The notes beneath the pieces were generated by a model. The model did no database searches, was not told where the DNA came from, and saw only the letters and a list, made by a program, of their open reading frames with translations. Below are positions 1 through 6,776 of a DNA stretch of 50,847 bases, one piece after another. The stretch comes from Anaerolineae bacterium (GTDB taxonomy: Bacteria; Chloroflexota; Anaerolineae; Promineifilales; Promineifilaceae): the NCBI GenBank assembly GCA_019637635.1, contig JAHBVI010000041.1, positions 1 through 50,847 of the forward strand, in the 5' to 3' direction. Positions within the stretch are counted from its first letter, which is position 1. Each line of letters begins with the position of its first letter. Both the position numbers and the translations under genes were made by a program.

Positions 1-38
1 CGGCCATAACAACGATAAACCAACCAACCGGTTTAGAG

Positions 39-998
39 GTGGCAGGGCAGGCAGCAAATGAGGCAGCAGGTACGGCCGTGTTTGCCGATTACCTTTCCCG
101 AAAGGCAGATAACACTATTTCCAACCAGGCGACGGCGTTAGGCGTCTTTGCCGCGTACCTGACGGCCGTTGGGGTGACGTTGCCTTGTGTGGACTTCCAA
201 CATGACCCGGCTTGCTGGCAGGGCGTGACCTGGGGGATTGTTGAAGGGTTTGTGAAGTGGCAGCTTACCCAGGGGTACAGTATTGCCAGCATTAACAACC
301 GGCTGGCCCACGTGAAAACTTACGCAAAGCTGGCGACAAAGGCGGGCGCCATTCCTGCCCAGGAATACGCTATGATACGCCTGGTGCAAGGATATGGGGG
401 CAAAGAGGCCAAACGGATAGATGAGCGCCGGCCGGTCACGCGCATTGGGCACAAGAAGGGGGCACATGTGCCCCTCACGGCCGTGCAAGCCCGGCAATTG
501 AAAACTTACCCAGATACACCCCAGGGGCGACGGGACACGTTGCTTATGTGCCTGCTGTTGGATCATGGGTTACGGGTGGGGGAAGTGGCCGGGCTGAACG
601 TGGCCGATTTTGACCTTGCCGCCGGGGAACTGCGATTTTACCGGCCCAAAGTGGATAAGCTGCAAACGCATAAGTTGACGGCCGATACGTTGCGGGCGGC
701 CGTGAGCTATTTTGAGCATGACGCGCCCAAAGACGGCCGTGTCTTACGGGGCAGCGCGAAGGGCGGGGCGTTGACGGGCGGCATGTCCATGCAGGCAATC
801 AAGCAGCGGGTGGCTTACCTGGGGCAGCAGGCGGGGATTGACGGCCTGTCACCCCATGATTGCCGCCATTATTGGGCAACGTATTGGGCGGATAAGGTGT
901 CACCCTTTCGATTGCAAGAGGCGGGCGGGTGGGCGTCTTTGGAAATGCCCCGGCGCTATGTAGAAGCGGCGGCCGTTGCCAATGAGGGCATGGCCTGA
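39..998 (+). CDS. Tyrosine recombinase / phage-type integrase
   Basis: This 319-residue protein has an N-terminal SAM-like core-binding region (about residues 10-125) and a C-terminal catalytic domain. The catalytic residues are visible: Arg179 in HGLRVGEV, His273 and Arg276 in PHDCRH, Trp298 at the usual His/Trp position and nucleophile Tyr307 in RRYVEA. The family cuts and rejoins DNA by a 3'-phosphotyrosine intermediate, and here it probably integrates or excises the element. The GTG start at 39 has only a weak ribosome site (AGAGG almost touching it), and the frame stays open to the window edge, so the true start may lie upstream. The chain lacks a large arm-binding extension, as in XerC/D-like integrases. 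Confidence 0.9.
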   Translation: MAGQAANEAAGTAVFADYLSRKADNTISNQATALGVFAAYLTAVGVTLPCVDFQHDPACWQGVTWGIVEGFVKWQLTQGYSIASINNRLAHVKTYAKLATKAGAIPAQEYAMIRLVQGYGGKEAKRIDERRPVTRIGHKKGAHVPLTAVQARQLKTYPDTPQGRRDTLLMCLLLDHGLRVGEVAGLNVADFDLAAGELRFYRPKVDKLQTHKLTADTLRAAVSYFEHDAPKDGRVLRGSAKGGALTGGMSMQAIKQRVAYLGQQAGIDGLSPHDCRHYWATYWADKVSPFRLQEAGGWASLEMPRRYVEAAAVANEGMA

Positions 999-1081
999 AC
1001 GTGATAAAATGGGGTTGAAAACACAAACGGCCGTCTTGCCGGGGGAAGGTTTGGACGGCTGTTTGTGCGAATTTATCAATC

Positions 1082-1780
1082 ATGGACATTATAACACAAA
1101 CACAAACGACAGAAGCAGCAGATACGGCCGTACCGGTGGGGGCCTTACCGGTGGGTGCCGTACCGGGGCAACCTGAACCGGCCAATGGTGAGGACACGGC
1201 CGTATCACGTCCTGAGCAGCAGCAGGCCCAGGACACGGCCGTACCGGGGCAACTTGAAGCAAACAAGGTGTTGCGTGAGTTGTACCTTCAGCAAGACCGA
1301 AGGCCCGCGCTTACCAGAAAATTTTACCGCGCCGTCACACAGGCAGGGCTTGTTTCGGGTGTTTGGGTAGACGTGGAAGCGGCTATTGAGAAACTGGGAT
1401 TCACCATATGGGGTGAACATATCATAGAGAACCTGGAGACAGATGGTATGATCACCATTGATGCAATCGTTGGTTTTGAGGGGGAACCTGCACGTCGGTA
1501 CCATTTAACGAATAGGGCGCTTACCTTCATGGATGAGATTTTCGAGCAGGAAGAACAGGCGCGGCGGGGGCAGGGCACGGCCATTACCGATGAAGAGTTG
1601 GCATTGGCGCGCAGAGCCAAACAGTATGGTGTCAGTCCTGCCAGGTTGAAACGGTGGGATAAAATACACATATTGAATGGGTTAACAAATGCACAAATAG
1701 CAGAAAGGGAAGGGGTTGAGGAGCAAACAATCAAGAAGGATAAAAAGGCGATGCGAGATAAGGGATACACATACCCCTAA
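1082..1780 (+). CDS. Putative DNA-binding protein with C-terminal helix-turn-helix
   Basis: The 232-residue product is not recognised as a named family. Residues 1-60 are low complexity, rich in Thr-Ala-Val-Pro produced by repeated ACGGCCGT octamers. Residues about 75-155 look like a winged-helix fold (helical LRELYLQQ, then GFTIWGEHIIENLETDGMIT). The tail contains a helix-turn-helix of sigma/transposase type around NAQIAEREGVEEQTIKKDKK. The start ATG follows the integrase by 83 bp. A strong terminator directly follows, so it ends a transcription unit. It is probably a regulator or replication accessory protein of the element; the function is inferred from fold only. Confidence 0.65.
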   Translation: MDIITQTQTTEAADTAVPVGALPVGAVPGQPEPANGEDTAVSRPEQQQAQDTAVPGQLEANKVLRELYLQQDRRPALTRKFYRAVTQAGLVSGVWVDVEAAIEKLGFTIWGEHIIENLETDGMITIDAIVGFEGEPARRYHLTNRALTFMDEIFEQEEQARRGQGTAITDEELALARRAKQYGVSPARLKRWDKIHILNGLTNAQIAEREGVEEQTIKKDKKAMRDKGYTYP

Positions 1781-1814
1781 ATATACCCCTCCCCGCACCT
1801 TTCAGCATACCCCT
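1771..1814 (+). repeat. Three phased ATACCCCT direct repeats (12-bp register)
   Basis: ATACCCCT occurs exactly at 1771-1778, 1783-1790 and 1807-1814. The spacings are 12 and 24 bp, so one 12-bp register position is missing or degenerate. The first copy overlaps the stop codon of the preceding gene. Short phased direct repeats of this kind act as iterons or protein-binding sites in many plasmids; that role is only inferred here. Confidence 0.5.
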
Positions 1815-1853
1815 AAAGCCGGTTACTGTTATATCAGTAACCGGCTTTTTATT
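1815..1853 (+). terminator. Rho-independent terminator
   Basis: A perfect 14-bp stem (AAAGCCGGTTACTG, 1815-1828, with its complement at 1835-1848) closes a 6-base loop TTATAT. It is followed by a T-rich run, TTATT after the stem's own T's. It lies 34 bp after the stop of the helix-turn-helix gene and 17 bp before the next start, separating two transcription units. Confidence 0.9.
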
Positions 1854-1869
1854 ATCCAAGAGGTGCAAT

Positions 1870-2076
1870 ATGCGGATCACTCTAACGTTACGTGAAGACG
1901 AGCAGCACGCCCTGGTTGCCGTGTCCAAAGCGGACAGGCGTCACCCACGCCAGCAGGCGGCCGTACTCATTCGTGAATCGTTGGCACAGCGCGGCCTGCT
2001 GCAAAATGAACCGTGTCACACGGCCGTACCCACCCACACGGCCGTACCCCAGGGGGTGAACGATGACGCCCAATAA
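1870..2076 (+). CDS. Small putative ribbon-helix-helix-like protein
   Basis: The 68-residue product begins MRITLTLREDEQHALV and continues to QAAVLIRESLAQRGLL. This pattern of one short beta strand plus two helices resembles CopG/Arc-type DNA-binding proteins. The last 20 residues are octamer-derived Thr-Ala-Val-Pro repeats. The ATG at 1870 is preceded by AGAGG at a good distance. Its end overlaps the next small frame, and it heads the replication gene group, so a copy-control or regulatory role is plausible but unproven. Confidence 0.6.
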   Translation: MRITLTLREDEQHALVAVSKADRRHPRQQAAVLIRESLAQRGLLQNEPCHTAVPTHTAVPQGVNDDAQ

Positions 2077-2248
2077 CCCAACCCATGATCCACTATTGGC
2101 CGTCTACGGCCGTTTGATTGCATTGGCCGAAAATGCCCGGCGGGAACGCCAACGCCAACAGCGGGCGGCGGAAACGGCCGTTAACCAACCAGACACGGCC
2201 GTCAACGGCCGTGACCACCAGGGGGCAGCGCATGAACACGGCCGTTAA
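2063..2248 (+). CDS. Small hypothetical protein
   Basis: A 61-residue frame whose ATG lies inside the preceding gene (14-bp overlap) and whose stop lies 17 bp inside the following ATPase gene, as expected for translationally coupled genes. The middle is a charged helix (ENARRERQRQQRAAE). The rest is made of Thr-Ala-Val and Asn-Gly-Arg triplets from four ACGGCCGT octamers. No family is recognised. The chain could be a by-product of octamer-rich spacer DNA, but the ordered overlaps favour a real gene. Confidence 0.45.
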   Translation: MTPNNPTHDPLLAVYGRLIALAENARRERQRQQRAAETAVNQPDTAVNGRDHQGAAHEHGR

Positions 2249-3347
2249 CCAACAAATTTTTGGGCAATTATCGAATGATGACCAGGCACGGCTGTTAGCA
2301 CTGTTGGCCCAGGAACGGGCGGCCGGCGCGAATGGGCACGGGCCACAATCGCCACTGGTGACGGTTGACGCTAACCTGGGGTTGCAGATACGGCCGTTAA
2401 CTGACCTGCTGGCCCAGAATTTCCCCCCTTTGCATTTTTTGGTTGATGGCCTATTGGCCAAAGGCCACTTGGCAATGTTGGGCGGGCGGCCAAAATCTGG
2501 CAAGTCCTGGCTGACGCTCCAGCTTGCCCAGGCCATTGACCAGGGGCGGGCGTTCCTGGGACGTGAAACCCGGCGCGGCCGTGTCCTGCTCATTGCCCTG
2601 GAAGATGGTCGGCGACGGGTTTACCAACGGTGCCAGATTCTCAAATGGCAACCCAGGGACACGGCCGTGTGCTTTGATATTGCCCATTTCAATGGGGACG
2701 GGAAAACGGTTGACATTGGCCCCGGCCTAAAGCAACTTGAGGCGGCGGCGGCTGACTATGACCTGGTTATTATTGACACCCTGATTGCCACGCTAAACGG
2801 CCGTGCCAATGAAAACGATAATGCCAGCATGGGGGCAGTGGTCAACGAACTGGCGCGGATTGCCCATGATACGGAAACGGCCATTTTGCTGGTGCATCAT
2901 ACCGGCAAGGGCAGCGCCGAAAATATCTTTGACCTGCTACGGGGCGCGTCAGCATTACGCGGCGGTTACGACGTGGGCATGGTGTTGGCACGTAAACAGG
3001 AGGAACGGGAGGCCATTCTACACGTTGAATCACGGGATTTTGACGCTGAATCATTGACCATCCGGCAAGCTGATGGCGGCGCGGGTTGGGAATGCCTGGG
3101 TAACGGCCGTGTCTTGGAAGAGGTGCGGGCCGGGCGGGAAATTGTGGCTGCCATTATACGATATGGGGAGGGATTGACCGTCAAGGAATTGGCAGATGGT
3201 AGCGGCAAAAGTGAGCAGACCATCAGAGACCAGCTAAAAAGGGCTTTTGCGCGTGGCCTTGTGAGACAAGAGAAGGAGGAGCGGGAAAATTCACTCAAAC
3301 CGGTTGCCGTGTGGTACCTGACAGAGGCAGGGGGTGTCAATATATAG
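2232..3347 (+). CDS. AAA ATPase, RepA/AAA_25 family
   Basis: The 371-residue protein has a Walker A motif GGRPKSGKS at residues 84-92, a Walker B strand LVIID at about 178-182, and a sensor-like segment LLVHHTGKG at about 219-227. This arrangement is typical of hexameric RepA/RecA-like replication ATPases. The last 70 residues contain a winged-helix (VKELADGSGKSEQTIRDQL). I chose ATG 2232 rather than an earlier in-frame start because the conserved protein begins there and the upstream part overlaps another gene. It lies before the primase, so the pair probably forms the element's replication module. Confidence 0.88.
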   Translation: MNTAVNQQIFGQLSNDDQARLLALLAQERAAGANGHGPQSPLVTVDANLGLQIRPLTDLLAQNFPPLHFLVDGLLAKGHLAMLGGRPKSGKSWLTLQLAQAIDQGRAFLGRETRRGRVLLIALEDGRRRVYQRCQILKWQPRDTAVCFDIAHFNGDGKTVDIGPGLKQLEAAAADYDLVIIDTLIATLNGRANENDNASMGAVVNELARIAHDTETAILLVHHTGKGSAENIFDLLRGASALRGGYDVGMVLARKQEEREAILHVESRDFDAESLTIRQADGGAGWECLGNGRVLEEVRAGREIVAAIIRYGEGLTVKELADGSGKSEQTIRDQLKRAFARGLVRQEKEERENSLKPVAVWYLTEAGGVNI

Positions 3348-3410
3348 TTGTTTTGATTGTTTTGATTGTTTTCTTAGTCAGAACAAAACAATCAAAACAA
3401 TCAAAACAAC
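3347..3410. repeat. Perfect 26-bp inverted repeat built from TTTTGATTG units
   Basis: The left arm (3347-3372) and right arm (3385-3410) are exact reverse complements with a 12-base loop. Each arm is itself two to three tandem copies of TTTTGATTG. The left arm begins on the last base of the ATPase stop codon, and the right arm ends 17 bp before the primase start. It could be an attenuator, an RNA hairpin between two replication genes, or an origin structure; there is no T-run after it on the plus strand. Confidence 0.85.
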
Positions 3411-3427
3411 CCCAAACAGCCAAAACA

Positions 3428-4396
3428 ATGGACGCGCAAACGATTAACCAGACAACCCGGTTAGCTGATTTGGTTGGCAATCTAAAACCGCACGGCCGTT
3501 ACTACATTGGCCCGTGCCCATTTTGTGGTGGCCGGGATAGGTTCAATGTCAAACGTACCGATTATGGGGATCGCTGGCTTTGCCGAAAATGCACGGGCGG
3601 CCGTTACCAGGACGCCATAGCGTTTTTGATGCAACGTGACGGCCGTACCTTCCCACAGGTATTGGCGGCATATGGACATGGGGACACGGCCGTGTCTGCT
3701 CCCACCAGAGCGGCGCGGCGGTCGGCATTGGACTGCCCACCTGATGAGGATTGGCAGGCGGCGGCGCTGGCGGCCCTGGGTCATTGTTGCGCGGTTTTGC
3801 AGCAGCAGACCACGCCGGTAGCGGCGGCCACTTACCGCTACCTGGTGAACCGGCGGGGATTAACGCCGGAAACGATTGGCGCGGCCTCATTGGGTTTTAA
3901 CCATGTCTGGTGTGACGTTCCCGGCGTGGGGCGGCTGGCACCAGGCATAACCATACCGGGCATGATAAACGGCCAACTGTGGTATGTGCAGGTAAGGACA
4001 AACGGCCGTGTGGTGGGGAAATATCACGCCCTGGCAGGCAGCAGGTTAAAGGCGCTGTTTGGGGCTGATACCCTGTTAACCGCTCACACGGCCGTTGTCA
4101 CCGAAGGGGAGTTTGACGCCCTGTTGTTGGGTCAATTCCTGCCCGATGGCGCGGCGGCCGTGACAATGGGCAGCGCGGGCAGCTTGCCCGATAACCCGGC
4201 CTGGTTGCGTTATTTTGCGGCCGTGCGGCGCGTTTTCCTGGTGATGGATAACGACCAGGCCGGGCAAACGGCCGTGAGCAAATGGCGCAATCTGCTGCCC
4301 TGGGTAGACCTGCTGCCCGTTCCCGATGGGTACAAAGACGTTACCGATTATTGGCGCGTAGGCGGCAATTTGGCGGCCTGGGTAGGTGGATTATGA
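3428..4396 (+). CDS. Primase, CHC2 zinc finger plus Toprim
   Basis: The 322-residue protein starts with a DnaG-type zinc ribbon (Cys30, Cys33 in GPCPFCGGRDRF; Cys52, Cys55 in WLCRKC). A Toprim domain follows, with the glutamate motif VTEGEFDALL (Glu226) and the acidic motif LVMDNDQAG (Asp274, Asp276). The family makes RNA primers for replication. It is shorter than cellular DnaG and lacks the helicase-interaction domain, like primases of P4-type elements. ATG 3428 is chosen because the longer frame would translate the inverted repeat; no clear ribosome site precedes it, so it may depend on coupling. Confidence 0.88.
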   Translation: MDAQTINQTTRLADLVGNLKPHGRYYIGPCPFCGGRDRFNVKRTDYGDRWLCRKCTGGRYQDAIAFLMQRDGRTFPQVLAAYGHGDTAVSAPTRAARRSALDCPPDEDWQAAALAALGHCCAVLQQQTTPVAAATYRYLVNRRGLTPETIGAASLGFNHVWCDVPGVGRLAPGITIPGMINGQLWYVQVRTNGRVVGKYHALAGSRLKALFGADTLLTAHTAVVTEGEFDALLLGQFLPDGAAAVTMGSAGSLPDNPAWLRYFAAVRRVFLVMDNDQAGQTAVSKWRNLLPWVDLLPVPDGYKDVTDYWRVGGNLAAWVGGL

Positions 4397-4485
4397 CCGG
4401 CGGCAGTGAAAACGCCACGGGCCGGTATCGGCGGCAAGACGGCCGTCTCATCGGCCGTACACGGCCGTATGAAAACATCAGTTAA
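4393..4485 (+). CDS. Possible tiny coupled ORF (30 residues)
   Basis: An ATG at 4393 overlaps the primase stop in the ATGA arrangement typical of coupled genes, and the frame runs 30 codons. Half of it is encoded by octamer copies (DGRLIGRTRPY). No homology is recognisable. The overlap is the only argument for its being a gene. Confidence 0.2.
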   Translation: MTGGSENATGRYRRQDGRLIGRTRPYENIS

Positions 4486-4499
4486 AGGAGATTTTTTTT

Positions 4500-4907
4500 A
4501 TGGAACAGCAAGATGACCAACAATTTTTATTTGCAAATTTGCAACATGACCACGTGCGGGCGGCCGTGTGGCGGGCCTGGGAACGATTACCAGAGATGGA
4601 TCGCGCCTGGTTACGTATTTGCAACCTGACGGTGCATGACGAACCGTGTCACCGGACGGATAGCGGCGGTTTTGCCATATCGTTGCCGCCGGGCGCGGCT
4701 GAAATCAAAAAGCGGCGTATCTGGCTGAATCCAGAATTGGGTGAAGACGACCTGGTGAACGTCGCCGGGCACGAATTTGCTCACACGGTTTTACGTCATT
4801 CAGAGATGAAAGACGGCCGTGCCGGGGCCTGGCAGCTTGACGCCTTCATGGAGCAACAGGGGCATTGGCTGGCTGTTGAGGTGTGGGGTTTTACGCGGGC
4901 GGGGTGA
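4500..4907 (+). CDS. HEXXH metallopeptidase-like protein
   Basis: The 135-residue product has the zinc-protease signature HEFAHTVLRH (His91, Glu92, His95) in a helix after a predicted beta segment (KRRIWLNPEL). This layout resembles ImmA/IrrE-type or SprT-like small metalloproteins of mobile elements. ImmA homologues cleave phage-like repressors; whether this one does is unknown. A strong ribosome site (AAAGGAG) lies 8-9 bp upstream of the ATG. A 19-bp hairpin follows 4 bp after the gene. Confidence 0.6.
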   Translation: MEQQDDQQFLFANLQHDHVRAAVWRAWERLPEMDRAWLRICNLTVHDEPCHRTDSGGFAISLPPGAAEIKKRRIWLNPELGEDDLVNVAGHEFAHTVLRHSEMKDGRAGAWQLDAFMEQQGHWLAVEVWGFTRAG

Positions 4908-4911
4908 TTGT

Positions 4912-4954
4912 ACGGCCGTTGTCACTGTCATTTAGTGACAGTGACAACGGCCGT
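4912..4954. terminator. 19-bp perfect hairpin with an octamer on each arm
   Basis: Arms 4912-4930 and 4936-4954 are exact complements around the loop TTTAG. Each arm begins or ends with ACGGCCGT, followed by TGTCACTGTCA. There is no T-run, so it is not a canonical intrinsic terminator, but it is stable enough to stop or protect transcripts between the two flanking genes. Confidence 0.7.
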
Positions 4955-4966
4955 GTCTGAGGGTGC

Positions 4967-5212
4967 ATGTGTGACGAAGAGCGAATACGCTGGCCAGACC
5001 TGACACCCCAGGCGCGGGCAGCGAGGGCGGTTTATTTACTGATGATTCACCGGGAAATGAGGTCAAGCGAACTGGCGGAGGCGTTGGGTTACGCCAACAC
5101 CAACGGCGTGGCCTATCTCATGGACGCCCTGACGTTGGGCGGGGTCCCGGTCTGGCGGCCACAAGCAGGCGTGTGGGCGATTTTACAAGGGAATGATGAG
5201 GGCGATGGCTGA
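4967..5212 (+). CDS. Small winged-helix-like protein
   Basis: The 81-residue product has a helix-turn-helix pattern (MIHREMRSSELAEALGYANTNGVAYLMDAL) followed by a short wing (VPVWRPQAGVWAIL). This suggests a small DNA-binding regulator of the element. The ATG at 4967 has GAGGGTG upstream. Its 3' end overlaps the next gene by a few codons, indicating co-translation. No named family is recognised. Confidence 0.55.
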   Translation: MCDEERIRWPDLTPQARAARAVYLLMIHREMRSSELAEALGYANTNGVAYLMDALTLGGVPVWRPQAGVWAILQGNDEGDG

Positions 5213-5615
5213 AAATGACCTGGATTCTGTCTTTTCCAACCTGAACGCCAAACAGCGCCGGGCAATTGAGAAGCTGGCGGCGGGCGGCGACAAGGCAGCA
5301 GCAGCGAAAGCGGCCGGGGTGAGTATCCGAACCCTTGACCGGTATCTGGGTGAACCAACCGTAAGGGCGGCATTGGACAGGGCCACGGGGCAGGTGCTAA
5401 ACGACGCCACACGGCGCATGATCGCCGGTCTGGACACGGCCGTGTCTACCATGCTTGACCTGGTGGAAAATGCCAAAACGCCGGCGGCGGTGAAGCTGCG
5501 GGCGGCCGTGGCCATTGTGGAATGTGCCCTGAAACTGCAAGACGCCCACGATCTTGCCCAGAGAGTTGCCCGGCTAGAGGAATTGTTACATGAGCAAAAC
5601 AAGAACCAGAGTTGA
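5205..5615 (+). CDS. HTH protein, terminase-small-subunit-like
   Basis: The product is about 136 residues. It starts with a helix-turn-helix (KAAAAKAAGVSIRTLDRYLG) of the kind in phage terminase small subunits and phBC6A51-type proteins, followed by a long alpha-helical region ending in a coiled coil (AQRVARLEELLHEQ). Two in-frame ATGs at 5193 and 5196 are alternatives; AAGGGA just before 5193 is a competing ribosome site. No large terminase is present, so a DNA-recognition role other than packaging is also possible. Confidence 0.5.
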   Translation: MAENDLDSVFSNLNAKQRRAIEKLAAGGDKAAAAKAAGVSIRTLDRYLGEPTVRAALDRATGQVLNDATRRMIAGLDTAVSTMLDLVENAKTPAAVKLRAAVAIVECALKLQDAHDLAQRVARLEELLHEQNKNQS

Positions 5616-5856
5616 AAAGTTAGAAGGGCAGGTGCAGGCGGTGAAACCGCCGGTTGATTATGCGGCCGTTCACGCGGAAATAGGCGCGTCAATCATGCAG
5701 AAATGGCAGCAGGCCATGGATGGCGAATTGCCACCCACCCCACCACCGGCGCGGCCGGGTAGGGTGCAGGAAACGGCCGTATTGCTGATGGAACGATTGG
5801 AAAGTATACGGGCGCGGCTGGCCGGTAGTACGGCCGTGCCAAAAGGAAAAAGCTGA
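5590..5856 (+). CDS. Small hypothetical protein
   Basis: The 88-residue product overlaps the previous gene by 26 bp and shares a base with the next (TGATG junction). It is therefore embedded in a tightly coupled run. It is basic at both ends, with a central proline-rich stretch (LPPTPPPARPGR) and predicted helices on each side. No family is recognised. Confidence 0.5.
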   Translation: MSKTRTRVEKLEGQVQAVKPPVDYAAVHAEIGASIMQKWQQAMDGELPPTPPPARPGRVQETAVLLMERLESIRARLAGSTAVPKGKS

Positions 5857-6098
5857 TGGCTGTTTTTATTGCCCCAAGCGACTTGGGGCCGGGGAAAAAT
5901 GACGCTGACGTTGAAAAAATGGTGCTGGCTTTGCGGGCGCGGGGTTTTGATGTCCATGCCGCGCCCAGCCGTGACCACTACGGCCGTCCACAAGAACAGC
6001 GGTTTGGCGTGATGGTTGATCTGGTACGCCATTACCTGGAGATTGTGGGAACCGGCGGGGAAATGGCAGATACGGCCGTTAAGGGTGACGGCCGTTAA
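5856..6098 (+). CDS. Small hypothetical protein
   Basis: The 80-residue product starts on the last base of the preceding stop codon. The core (KNDADVEKMVLALRARGFDVHAAP, then QRFGVMVDLVRHYLEIV) suggests a small alpha/beta fold. The last ten residues come from octamers. It closes the left plus-strand operon; three octamers in the next 40 bp fill the spacer before the convergent minus-strand regulator. Confidence 0.5.
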   Translation: MAVFIAPSDLGPGKNDADVEKMVLALRARGFDVHAAPSRDHYGRPQEQRFGVMVDLVRHYLEIVGTGGEMADTAVKGDGR

Positions 6099-6156
6099 CG
6101 GCCGTCTTTGCGTTACTGCGAACCGTTCGCAGTATAAACACGTTGGGACACGGCCG

Positions 6157-6345
6157 TTATTGGCTTTTCTTGTGTGGGTTGATGCTAACGCCAGCCTCAC
6201 GGGGAATCTTCTTAAAAGATTCCAGCTCTTCACGGGTGATGACCCATTGACGCCCTACCCGACGGCCCAAGCGCCCATCCCGGCAAAACTGGCGTACCCG
6301 CTGGGGCGTTAACTCTAATTCTGCTGCTGCCTCATCTACTGTCAT
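6157..6345 (-). CDS. Excisionase-like MerR/HTH_17 DNA-binding protein
   Basis: The 62-residue product MTVDEAAAELELTPQRVRQF... with WVITREELESF is a classic small winged helix-turn-helix of the excisionase/HTH_17 type. Such proteins bend DNA next to an attachment site or act as promoter switches. An ATG three codons upstream (6354) is possible, but the strong GGAGG touches it, while it lies 10 bases from the ATG at 6345, which decides the start. The gene diverges from a strong rightward promoter with an operator-like repeat, making it the candidate regulator of that promoter. Confidence 0.75.
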   Translation of the reverse strand: MTVDEAAAELELTPQRVRQFCRDGRLGRRVGRQWVITREELESFKKIPREAGVSINPHKKSQ

Positions 6346-6400
6346 CAGTTCCATACCTCCGAAATTATATGGCTACTATATTAACACGGAAATTGTTCGC

Positions 6401-6434
6401 TAAGGAAATAGCATATTGACGAAACGTTTCCTTA
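6401..6434. promoter_or_regulatory. Operator-like inverted repeat TAAGGAAA / TTTCCTTA
   Basis: TAAGGAAA at 6401-6408 and TTTCCTTA at 6427-6434 are exact complements separated by 18 bases, so the half-site centres are 26 bp apart. The right half lies inside the spacer of the rightward promoter (6416-6444). The left half lies between that promoter and the minus-strand regulator. This is the expected placement for a repressor or switch protein controlling divergent transcription. Confidence 0.6.
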
Positions 6435-6444
6435 ACGCTATATT
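6416..6444 (+). promoter_or_regulatory. Sigma-70-type promoter
   Basis: TTGACG (6416-6421) is followed by exactly 17 bases and TATATT (6439-6444), close to consensus. It points rightward into a 330-bp non-coding leader before the next gene at 6777. It stands out against the GC-rich surroundings as an AT-rich island. It overlaps an inverted repeat that could be its operator. Confidence 0.7.
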
Positions 6445-6449
6445 CTATG

Positions 6450-6776
6450 AATATGCCCCCCCAAAACCCATAGCGGGCAAATTTGGGGCAATAGAGACGA
6501 AGATAACCCGCCGGTCTGACAACAGGCGGATGGCACAAATAAAACTCCCTCGCTTGCTTCTTTTGTCGGTGTAGTCAGACCCACCGGCAAGAGGGGCAAG
6601 CCAGGGAGTTTTGATTTTAACAACATGAGGTGACACGGCCGTTGACAGGCTGGCAACCTGAACCCAGGAAAGGCAAACGCCCGGCCTATCCTGGGGGATA
6701 AACCGGGCGCAAACCATAGGACGGCCGTCTACTCTTTGCAGGGGTGAGACGGCCGTCACAAGAGGATTTTAACCTA
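6450..6776 (+). ncRNA. Structured RNA leader or small RNA
   Basis: Between the rightward promoter and the next gene there is no convincing coding frame, but there is strong RNA-type structure. Positions 6541-6571 pair with 6582-6612 as a 31-position hairpin with a 10-base loop: 26 Watson-Crick pairs, four U-G wobbles and one C-C mismatch. Downstream, 6663-6669 pairs with 6689-6695 and 6678-6684 with 6703-6709, interleaved as an H-type pseudoknot with 7-bp stems. The segment may be a 5' leader controlling the membrane protein gene or a separate small RNA. No Rfam family is recognised. Confidence 0.55.

Noticed and set aside
4967..5856. Complete phage packaging module
   Set aside because: Only a terminase-small-subunit-like helix-turn-helix is seen; no large terminase, portal or capsid gene follows.
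6642..6670. TTGACA as a second promoter before the membrane-protein gene
   Set aside because: No -10-like sequence occurs 16-18 bases downstream; the region is instead part of the pseudoknot.
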